Assembly: GCF_000502875.1 (NCBI RefSeq)
Contig: NZ_AYWX01000025.1
Coordinates: forward strand, 284 to 44,754
DNA: 44,471 nt
DNA from: Mesorhizobium sp. L2C084A000
Lineage (GTDB): Bacteria > Pseudomonadota > Alphaproteobacteria > Rhizobiales > Rhizobiaceae
Direction: 5' to 3'
Of the stretch, positions 39,574-44,471 are shown piece after piece. Under the pieces are notes generated by a model, which saw nothing but the letters and a program-made list of their open reading frames with translations, was not told the origin of the DNA and ran no database searches. Position numbers and translations under genes: made by a program. The stretch's first letter is position 1. Each line of letters starts with the position of its first letter.

Positions 39574-39586
39574 GATCCAAACGAAA

Positions 39587-39624
39587 ACGCCCCTCGCACC
39601 TTTTATCGTGCGGGGGGCGTCTTT
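39587..39624 (+). terminator. Terminator of the glutathione S-transferase gene
   Basis: ACGCCCCTCGCAC at 39587-39599 pairs with GTGCGGGGGGCGT at 39608-39620 (two mismatched positions), followed by CTTTG. The loop is TTTTATC. Confidence 0.65.
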
Positions 39625-39823
39625 GCCATCAACTGTTATTCGATTGCTCTCATGAACTGCTGATGACACCGAATAAATGCGCGTCTGCGCAGATGGTTCC
39701 TGGATGCCGGAAAACTTTTTTCAAGTTGGCGCAAGCGCGCTGTTTGGGGTCCGATTTGCCGTCATGTCAGGTGTTTTGGCCAGGTGGTTTGGGAGAATTC
39801 CGCAGCTGTGGCTTTATGCAAAT

Positions 39824-39852
39824 TTGACAGCGCCCCAAAAGAAGCCTATAAG
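39824..39852 (+). promoter_or_regulatory. Consensus sigma-70 promoter of the cold-shock gene
   Basis: TTGACA at 39824-39829, 17 bases, TATAAG at 39847-39852. The -35 box is perfect and the spacing optimal. Transcription should start near 39859, giving a 5' UTR of about 140 bases, as in cold-shock genes whose leader responds to temperature. The rest of the 425-base gap before it (39626-39823) shows no gene. Confidence 0.75.
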
Positions 39853-39998
39853 CAAATCGTCGATATTTGTTTGACTGACTTTTGTTATCCGCGCTTTCGA
39901 GCGCGCCTTTGACGAACTTCCCACATCAAAAATCGGGACAAACGACGTTGTGCATCCGCATGGCGTCGAACGAATATTTGCCATGGAAAGGGTTCGTC

Positions 39999-40208
39999 AT
40001 GAGCACCGGCACAGTTAAATGGTTCAACGCCACCAAAGGTTTTGGTTTTATTCAGCCTGACGACGGCTCGGCCGACGTTTTTGTCCACATCTCGGCCGTA
40101 GAGCGCGCCGGCATGCGCGACATCGTCGAGGGCCAGAAGCTCGGCTACGAGATGGTCCGCGACAACAAGTCGGGCAAGATGTCCGCCGACCAGTTGAAGG
40201 CGGCCTGA
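39999..40208 (+). CDS. cspA: Cold-shock protein, CspA family
   Basis: A 69-residue single cold-shock domain that binds single-stranded RNA/DNA and melts RNA structure. RNP1 is KGFGFIQP at about 13-20 and RNP2 is DVFVHIS at about 27-33, after the standard MSTGTVKWFNATKG start. ATG 39999 is preceded by AAAGGG. A consensus promoter and a long leader lie upstream. The paralogue type (rhizobial genomes have several) cannot be told apart here, so the symbol is family-level. Downstream lies a 365-base region with hairpins, then a cluster of small genes. Confidence 0.95.
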   Translation: MSTGTVKWFNATKGFGFIQPDDGSADVFVHISAVERAGMRDIVEGQKLGYEMVRDNKSGKMSADQLKAA

Positions 40209-40573
40209 AAAACGAATTCAGCTCTCCCGGTGACCACGGATGTACTGGCACCGGTGAGTGGCGAATTCGGGCGCATGGCCGCGGAGACCTGAGTTTCCAC
40301 GGCATATCATGTGCATAAGCAGGGCGTTCCCGTGCACCCCCGGTGCATCCTTTTGGATGTCGTCTGGTTGCGCGACGCTCTCATGGAAGGTCAGGCGGTG
40401 CCTGGCCTTTTTCATTTTGCGCGCCTTACCGCCGAAAGTGCGCTGCGCGCCGGCCTGGACGTGCTAAGGGACGCTCCAGCAATTTGAATTCGCCGCGCGT
40501 ATTGCTTTGTGCGTGATCCTGACCGAAGACCCGGTCTCGCTCCATCGGCACAGGCTCCTGACAGGAGAAAGAT
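40209..40573. other. Gap after the cold-shock gene with two hairpins
   Basis: It holds an imperfect inverted repeat bounded by CGAATTC near 40213 and CGAATTCG near 40261, with inner CCGGTG and CACCGG, then about 120 bases ending in a terminator at 40389-40412. The stretch from about 40270 to 40412 could be the 3' UTR of the cold-shock mRNA or a small RNA. A 69-codon frame across it has no ribosome site and atypical composition. Confidence 0.45.
40389..40412 (+). terminator. Intrinsic terminator
   Basis: GGTCAGGC at 40389-40396, loop GGT, GCCTGGCC at 40400-40407, then TTTTT. One G-T pair in an otherwise perfect stem. It ends either the cold-shock transcript or an independent small RNA. Confidence 0.75.
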
Positions 40574-40801
40574 TTGACCACCAGTTCAAAGACAACCGTC
40601 GATCAGGCCGTGTCCCTGTTCAGCAAGACGCAAACCCAGTCGATGTCGCTCAACCGCATCAATTCCGAGCGCGACGCCGTCAGCGAGGCACGCGAAGCCA
40701 AGACCGCGCGGCTGCGCGAATTGCGCCTGGAGAAGGAGGCCGACGAGATGGCCGCCGCCGCCGCGCTAGCCGCTTTGCCGAAGCGGGCCGGAAGACGCTG
40801 A
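40574..40801 (+). CDS. Small charged protein of unknown function (75 aa)
   Basis: A 75-residue protein that starts at TTG 40574, with AGGAG six bases before it. MTTSSKTTVDQAVSLFSKTQ is followed by a long charged helix, SERDAVSEAREAKTARLREL then RLEKEADEMAAAAALAALPK, probably a coiled coil. No family is recognised. The stop overlaps the next gene's ATG by one base (TGATG), so translation of the two is coupled. It is the first gene of a cluster of small proteins downstream of the cold-shock gene. Confidence 0.7.
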   Translation: MTTSSKTTVDQAVSLFSKTQTQSMSLNRINSERDAVSEAREAKTARLRELRLEKEADEMAAAAALAALPKRAGRR

Positions 40802-41208
40802 TGGCCACCAAACGCGTACCGCCAACACCGATCGCCGCCGATGCAACCATTGCCGATATGGTCGAAGGCCTCGACAAGCCGGTCGAATTCGTACGGCGTG
40901 TGCTGGAAAAGCTCGAACGCTGCAAGCGTGCCCACGGCGATGCCCAGGTGCGCGTCGGCGTGCGCGGCCGCGCCGAATGCCCGAATTACCTGATCGAATA
41001 TGTCCGTGAAGACGCCAAAACCCATGAGCGGGTGACTTATCAGGACGCGGCCTACAGCGGCAGCACGCATCGCGAGCTGGCGGCCCATCACATCGAGGCG
41101 GTGAAAAACTGGTCGCCCGAGGAAATGAACATCACGGCCGTTTCGGCGCTGATCGGCCGCCTGCGCAATCCGCGCGCCCCATCATCGCGCTTCGCCGACG
41201 AGGACTGA
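40801..41208 (+). CDS. Protein of unknown function (135 aa)
   Basis: A 135-residue soluble protein with no recognised family. It contains ATIADMVEGLDKPVEFVRRV, then VRVGVRGRAECPNYLIEYVR and AAYSGSTHRELAAHHIEAVK. It begins with MATKRVPPTPIA at an ATG that overlaps the stop of the preceding gene by one base and is followed after one base by another small gene, so all three look like one operon. A single Cys and several His do not form an obvious metal site. Codon use is like the neighbours, so it is a real gene. Confidence 0.75.
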   Translation: MATKRVPPTPIAADATIADMVEGLDKPVEFVRRVLEKLERCKRAHGDAQVRVGVRGRAECPNYLIEYVREDAKTHERVTYQDAAYSGSTHRELAAHHIEAVKNWSPEEMNITAVSALIGRLRNPRAPSSRFADED

Positions 41209-41209
41209 C

Positions 41210-41377
41210 ATGGCCATAAAATTCTCCTCCAAGGATCAGCCGGCAGCCTCGGGTGCCGCGGCAAAACCGGCTAAGCCGGTTGCCGCGCCGAAGGCCGGCG
41301 ACGCCATCGAGGCCGCGACCGATCTGTTCAAGTCGCCGGCGGATTCGCCGAAGGGCAAGACGGCTAAGAAGAAATAG
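41210..41377 (+). CDS. Very small Ala/Lys/Pro-rich protein (55 aa)
   Basis: A 55-residue basic, low-complexity protein: MAIKFSSKDQPAASGAAAKP, then PVAAPKAGDAIEAATDLFKS and the C-terminus SPKGKTAKKK. It starts one base after the previous stop and lies 4 bases before the next gene, so it fits the operon. The KPVAAPK and KGKTAKKK segments resemble nucleic-acid-binding tails. No family is recognised; its reality rests on tight spacing and composition. Confidence 0.55.
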   Translation: MAIKFSSKDQPAASGAAAKPAKPVAAPKAGDAIEAATDLFKSPADSPKGKTAKKK

Positions 41378-41381
41378 CGCC

Positions 41382-41747
41382 TTGCCGCAAGACGCCGATC
41401 GCAACCCCGCCGCGCCAGGGCTGTCCGCCCTGGTGGCGAGCGTTTTGTCGTCGCAACAGGGCACCTTCGATTGCCAAAGCTGCGGTGCCTGCTGCTCCTA
41501 TTCGGCCGAGTGGCCGCGCTTTTCCACCGAGGATGACGCGCAGCTCGACCGTATCCCGGAAAAATATGTCGCATCTGACCTGTCAGGCATGCGCTGCGAG
41601 GGCGTGCGCTGCTCGGCGCTGTCCGGCGAGATCGGCAAGTCGACCGCTTGCGGCATCTACGACGTCCGGCCAGACGTCTGTCGCGCCTGCATGCCCGGCG
41701 ACGAGGAGTGTCTGATGGCACGCCGAGCGCTCGGATTGCCGGTGTAG
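41382..41747 (+). CDS. YkgJ-family cysteine-cluster protein
   Basis: A 121-residue protein with the CxxCGxCC-type cluster: FDCQSCGACCSYSAEWPRFS near residues 26-45, and further cysteines in GMRCEGVRCSALSG, ACGIYDVRPDVCRACMPGDE and EECLMARR. This is the zinc- or iron-sulfur-binding CxxCxxCC domain (YkgJ). Function is unknown. Start is taken at TTG 41382, 4 bases after the small upstream gene; the frame is open earlier through the small gene but only in another reading frame of it. Fits the same operon. Confidence 0.8.
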   Translation: MPQDADRNPAAPGLSALVASVLSSQQGTFDCQSCGACCSYSAEWPRFSTEDDAQLDRIPEKYVASDLSGMRCEGVRCSALSGEIGKSTACGIYDVRPDVCRACMPGDEECLMARRALGLPV

Positions 41748-41828
41748 CCAAGCTCCGATCACCTCCGCTTGTGCGCCGACCCGCAGCCCGATACGTTCCT
41801 GGCCGGGTCGGGTGCCGGAGGAACCATC

Positions 41829-42440
41829 GTGAGCATCGAATTTCTGTTGACGTCGCTGATCGTCGTGGCTTCGCCCGGCACCGGCGTTCTCTACACGCTG
41901 AGCGCCGGCCTTTCGCGCGGCGCGCGGGCCAGCGTCATCGCCGCCTTCGGCTGCACGCTCGGCATCATCCCACACATGGCCGCCGCCATCACCGGCCTTG
42001 CGGCGCTGCTGCACACCAGCGCGCTTGCCTTCGAGACGCTGAAATATCTCGGCGTCGCCTACCTCCTCTACATGGCCTGGAACACGCTGAAGGAAAATGG
42101 CGGCCTCAGCGTCGAGCAGGATGTGACGCCGCGCTCGGCCGGCAAGGTGATTGCCACCGGGATCCTCGCCAACGTGCTCAATCCGAAACTGTCGATCTTC
42201 TTCTTCGCTTTCCTGCCGCAATTCGTCAGCACCACCGAGCCCAATGCGCTGTCGAAGATGCTGGAACTGAGTTCCGTCTTCATGCTTTTGACCTTCGTGG
42301 TTTTCGTCGGCTACGGCATCTTCGCCGCCTCGATCCGCAGCCACGTCGTCTCGCGGCCAATGGTGTTGACCTGGATGCGCCGGACCTTCGCCGGCGCCTT
42401 CGTCATGCTCGGCGCGAAGCTGGCGCTGGCCGATCGGTAG
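41829..42440 (+). CDS. LysE-family exporter
   Basis: A 203-residue inner-membrane exporter of amino acids or related metabolites. Six hydrophobic segments are visible, with the family motifs FLLTSLIVVASPGTGVLYTL at the N-terminus, GLSRGARASVIAAFGCTLG and ETLKYLGVAYLLYMAWNTLK, and LANVLNPKLSIFFFAFLPQF. GTG 41829 follows GGAGGA at about seven bases and gives the usual length for the family; an upstream TTG/ATG start (41769) lacks a ribosome site. A terminator follows. Confidence 0.9.
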   Translation: MSIEFLLTSLIVVASPGTGVLYTLSAGLSRGARASVIAAFGCTLGIIPHMAAAITGLAALLHTSALAFETLKYLGVAYLLYMAWNTLKENGGLSVEQDVTPRSAGKVIATGILANVLNPKLSIFFFAFLPQFVSTTEPNALSKMLELSSVFMLLTFVVFVGYGIFAASIRSHVVSRPMVLTWMRRTFAGAFVMLGAKLALADR

Positions 42441-42448
42441 CGCCACGG

Positions 42449-42483
42449 GGAGCGGTTCAGTCTCGCTGATCCGCTCCTCTTTG
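42449..42483 (+). terminator. Terminator after the LysE gene
   Basis: GGAGCGG at 42449-42455 pairs with CCGCTCC at 42471-42477, with a second short stem TCAG/CTGA inside, followed by TCTTTGT. It also separates the convergent NTF2-like gene. Confidence 0.6.
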
Positions 42484-42501
42484 TTGCGCTACTCGGGCAC
42501 G

Positions 42502-42888
42502 CTACCCCTTCACATAGCCCATCGCTTCGACGATCCGCCCGTCGGCCACGCGCATGAGGTTGACGCCGCGCAGCGAATTGCCGTCGGTCATGAAATAGCG
42601 CCAGCGGATCGTTGCCCGGTCGCCGGCAACGAAGGTTTCCTCGATATCGAAGCGCGTGCCGGCCTGGGTTGCTATCGCCGCCCAAAGCCCGACGCACGCC
42701 GCTTGACCGGCATAACGGGCGCCGTCCGGCGCTGGCACGGTGTTCTCGATCACGCAATCCTCAGCCACCAGCTCGGCGAGTGCCGAAGGATCATGGCGTT
42801 GGAATACGTCGTTGTAGCGCCGCATGATCTCGGCCGTCTGCTGGGACAGGTCGTACGCGGCTGCGTCCATGACAAGCTCCTGTGTCAT
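42502..42888 (-). CDS. NTF2-like (SnoaL-type) protein
   Basis: A 128-residue protein of the SnoaL/NTF2-like fold, a cone-shaped barrel that holds a hydrophobic ligand. Visible blocks are TAEIMRRYNDVFQRHDPSAL, AELVAEDCVIENTVPAPDGA, FDIEETFVAGDRATIRWRYF and SLRGVNLMRVADGRIVEAMG. Proteins of this kind include isomerases, cyclases and many unknowns. ATG 42888 follows AGGAG at seven bases. It lies 16 bases after the OsmC gene on the same strand and should be co-transcribed with it. Confidence 0.85.
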   Translation of the reverse strand: MTQELVMDAAAYDLSQQTAEIMRRYNDVFQRHDPSALAELVAEDCVIENTVPAPDGARYAGQAACVGLWAAIATQAGTRFDIEETFVAGDRATIRWRYFMTDGNSLRGVNLMRVADGRIVEAMGYVKG

Positions 42889-42904
42889 CTTCTTTCTCCT
42901 GGCT

Positions 42905-43351
42905 TCATTGGGATTTGGTGGCTTCGACGAGTGTTGCCTTGAGGGTGATCTGGGACACGCCGGCAAGGGCCCGCGAGACGAGGCAGCCCGCCTTGGCGGA
43001 CTGTGCAAGGCGCTCGAATTCATCTTCGGCAAGTCCCGCGACCTCTGCCTCGGTTTCGAGTTCGATGCGGGTGATCGTCGGACCGGCAGCGGTTGCGCCG
43101 AGATGCACCTTGGCGACGGTGCTGATGCTTGTCGGAACATGATTGGCGTTGCCCAGTATGGCGCTCAGCGCCATCGAGAAGCAGCCTGCATGCGCTGCGG
43201 CGATCAGTTCCTCCGGATTGGTGCCCGGACCGTTCTCGAAACGCGACGGGAAGGAATAGGCGCCTTCGAAGACGCCGCTGCCGAGCCGCAACCGTCCCGA
43301 ACCTTCCTTCAGCGTCCCCTGCCATTTGGCCGAGGCTTCACGAATTGTCAT
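42905..43351 (-). CDS. OsmC-family peroxiredoxin-like protein
   Basis: A 148-residue OsmC/Ohr-type hydroperoxide reductase, probably protecting from organic hydroperoxides. The first reactive Cys is in the AAAHAGCFSMALS motif near residue 57 and the second in SAKAGCLVSRALAG near 123, as in the family. The N-terminus WQGTLKEGSGRLRLGSGVFE and FENGPGTNPEELI match OsmC. AAGGGAG serves as ribosome site. It is divergent from a TetR gene with a strong palindrome between, so the likely signal is an oxidant or electrophile. Confidence 0.9.
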   Translation of the reverse strand: MTIREASAKWQGTLKEGSGRLRLGSGVFEGAYSFPSRFENGPGTNPEELIAAAHAGCFSMALSAILGNANHVPTSISTVAKVHLGATAAGPTITRIELETEAEVAGLAEDEFERLAQSAKAGCLVSRALAGVSQITLKATLVEATKSQ

Positions 43352-43397
43352 TGTCGTTCTCCCTTCGTATGGCGTTCCTCAGGAATATATAGACTGA

Positions 43398-43414
43398 TCT
43401 ACATATTATGTAGA
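43398..43414. promoter_or_regulatory. Palindromic operator between OsmC and TetR genes
   Basis: TCTACATATTATGTAGA at 43398-43414 has perfect 7-bp arms. A direct repeat TAGACxGAT (43390 and 43411) overlaps it, so two dimers could bind. It lies midway between the divergent starts. Confidence 0.7.
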
Positions 43415-43469
43415 CCGATTGTCATATTCTGCGCAAGGCCTATAATGATTCCTGCTGACAGAGGTTGAC

Positions 43470-44078
43470 ATGGCCAACGACACCCGCACCCGCATACTCG
43501 AGACGACTGGGCTGCTGCTCAGGCAGCGCGGCTATCACGGCACCTCGCTCAACGACATATTGAGCGCCAGCGGCGCACCGCGGGGCTCGCTCTATTTTCA
43601 TTTTCCCGGCGGCAAGGACCAACTGGTCATCGAGGTGACGCGCGCTAGCGTTGCCGACGTGACGGAGAGGCTGGGCGAAGCGCTGGCTGCCGAAAAGGAT
43701 CCGGCGGTGGCCGTCCATCATATCTACCAGTCGGTGGGGCGCATGCTGGAAGACAACCAGTTTTCGCTCGGCTGTCCGGTCGCGCCTGTCGTGCTGGACT
43801 CGCCCACCGACGTGCCGGAACTGGCGGAGTTGTGCCGCTCGGCCTTCGAACAGTGGATAGGCCTGCTGCGGGACGCCTTCGTCAGGGCAGGGGTGCCCGA
43901 GCGCCGCGCGCATGCATTGGCACTGCTGGTCGAATCGTCGCTGGAAGGACTGATGGTGATCGCCCGCGCCACCCGCGACCGCGCCCCGGTACAGGCCGTG
44001 GCCGATGAGGTGGCGGCGCTGATCGAAGCCGCGGTGCTTGCCGGCGAGGTAAAGCAACGCGCGGATGCCGCCGTCTGA
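43470..44078 (+). CDS. TetR-family transcriptional regulator
   Basis: A 202-residue regulator. The DNA-binding domain reads TRTRILETTGLLLRQRGYHG then SLNDILSASGAPRGSLYFHF. The C-terminal domain includes NQFSLGCPVAPVVLDSPTDV and SSLEGLMVIARATRDRAPVQ, like the LmrA/YxaF branch, whose members respond to flavonoids or antibiotics in other bacteria. ATG 43470 has CAGAGG upstream. It is divergent from OsmC and the NTF2-like gene, which it probably represses through the palindrome at 43398-43414. Confidence 0.92.
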   Translation: MANDTRTRILETTGLLLRQRGYHGTSLNDILSASGAPRGSLYFHFPGGKDQLVIEVTRASVADVTERLGEALAAEKDPAVAVHHIYQSVGRMLEDNQFSLGCPVAPVVLDSPTDVPELAELCRSAFEQWIGLLRDAFVRAGVPERRAHALALLVESSLEGLMVIARATRDRAPVQAVADEVAALIEAAVLAGEVKQRADAAV

Positions 44079-44107
44079 GAGGCCACAACGACCGCTGCGC
44101 AAAACAA

Positions 44108-44133
44108 AAAGGGCGGCATCTCTGCCGCCCTTT
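44108..44133. terminator. Bidirectional terminator between TetR and groEL
   Basis: AAAGGGCGGC at 44108-44117 pairs perfectly with GCCGCCCTTT at 44124-44133. A-rich on the left and T-containing on the right, it can stop both convergent transcripts. Confidence 0.8.
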
Positions 44134-44160
44134 CCGTATCTGAAGGCTGATAGGGCTGGA

Positions 44161-44471
44161 TTAGAAATCCATACCGCCCATACCGCCCATGCCGCCGCCC
44201 ATGCCGCCAGGCATGCCGCCGCCGCCAGCCGACTCCTTCTTCGGAGCCTCCGCGATCATGGCTTCGGTGGTGACCAGCAGGCCGGCGACCGAGGCCGCGT
44301 CCTGGAGAGCGGTGCGGACGACCTTGACCGGATCGACGATACCCATGGCGATCATGTCGCCATATTCGCCGGTCTGGGCGTTGTAGCCGAAGGTCAAGCC
44401 CTTGTTCTCAAGGATCTTGCCGGCAACGATCGATGCTTCCGCACCGGCGTTGGCCGCGATCTGGCGGGCCG
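44161..44471 (-). CDS. groEL: Chaperonin GroEL, C-terminal part
   Basis: The last 102 codons of the 60-kDa chaperonin that folds proteins inside a double-ring chamber. The frame runs off the window edge. The equatorial-domain segments are typical: ARQIAANAGAEASIVAGKIL, then LTFGYNAQTGEYGDMIAMGI and VDPVKVVRTALQDAASVAGL. The disordered tail PGGMGGGMGGMGGMDF is the usual GroEL end. Rhizobia often have several groEL copies and this fragment does not tell which. groES, if present, would be outside the window. Confidence 0.97.
   Translation of the reverse strand, partial: ARQIAANAGAEASIVAGKILENKGLTFGYNAQTGEYGDMIAMGIVDPVKVVRTALQDAASVAGLLVTTEAMIAEAPKKESAGGGGMPGGMGGGMGGMGGMDF

Noticed and set aside
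39551..39580. Third ECF-type promoter (GGAAC...ATCCAA)
   Set aside because: Spacer is 18 rather than 17, it straddles the 3' end of the glutathione transferase gene and no gene follows closely; probably chance.
1..44471. CRISPR arrays, tRNA or rRNA genes, prophage or plasmid functions
   Set aside because: No regularly spaced repeats, cloverleaf-like genes, rRNA sequence, integrases or replication genes were seen; the only mobile element is the IS fragment at the left edge.

Overview
The window looks like chromosome of a high-GC alphaproteobacterium of the order Hyphomicrobiales (Rhizobiales), most likely Mesorhizobium or a close relative. The reasons are a complete aapJQMP general L-amino-acid ABC operon, a ChoX-type choline-binding protein next to a BetI-like regulator, promoters matching the EcfG general-stress consensus (GGAAC-N16-CGTT), and several families of imperfect palindromic intergenic repeats of the kind I recall from Mesorhizobium genomes. 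The genus is an inference; no rRNA or tRNA gene is present to anchor it.

Layout. 1-150: right end of an IS3-family element. 294-2801: a small unknown protein behind an EcfG-like promoter, a membrane diguanylate cyclase and a glycosyltransferase. 2950-5771: an ArsB/NhaD-type ion transporter, then a TetR regulator divergent from an enoyl-CoA hydratase across a 22-bp palindrome. 5903-9328: a divergent serine-hydroxymethyltransferase-like enzyme, a frameshifted branched-chain-amino-acid-type binding protein and a LysR regulator. 9396-11032: an ECF sigma factor, a DUF4142 protein and a cupredoxin on the minus strand, with near-identical ECF-type promoters ahead of the sigma gene and of the DUF4142 gene. 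11163-13635: an HPP-CBS membrane protein and a MetC-like lyase with a long leader that looks like an attenuator. 14151-15641: a DUF1326/DUF2182 pair with Cys-rich and Met-rich motifs. 16082-20358: aapJQMP with an internal terminator after aapJ.

20461-31556: a DUF2459 protein, a FAD monooxygenase with a zinc-ribbon partner, ppk-ppx (polyphosphate synthesis and breakdown, overlapping by one base), two DoxX proteins, fumC, a cupin and a LysR regulator. 31541-34917: a short-chain dehydrogenase, a BetI-like TetR, choX and an alpha/beta hydrolase; choX has no permease or ATPase beside it. 34914-36464: a NIPSNAP protein divergent from a TetR gene over an array of CCTGTTTTG repeats. 36724-39573: an unknown protein, a Tat-exported metallophosphoesterase, CsbD and a glutathione transferase. 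39999-42440: a cold-shock protein with a consensus promoter and long leader, followed by a run of small poorly known genes and a LysE exporter. 42502-44078: NTF2-like and OsmC genes divergent from a TetR regulator. 44161-44471: the 3' end of groEL.

The recurring architecture is a local TetR or LysR regulator facing its likely target genes across a palindromic operator; five such operators can be read directly. Three copies of a roughly 160-bp element with long inverted ends all sit between convergent genes, where they could act as bidirectional terminators. The most interesting signals are the paired ECF promoters, the MetC leader, the SHMT-like/binding-protein/LysR cluster, the DUF1326/DUF2182 pair and the small-gene cluster after the cold-shock gene.
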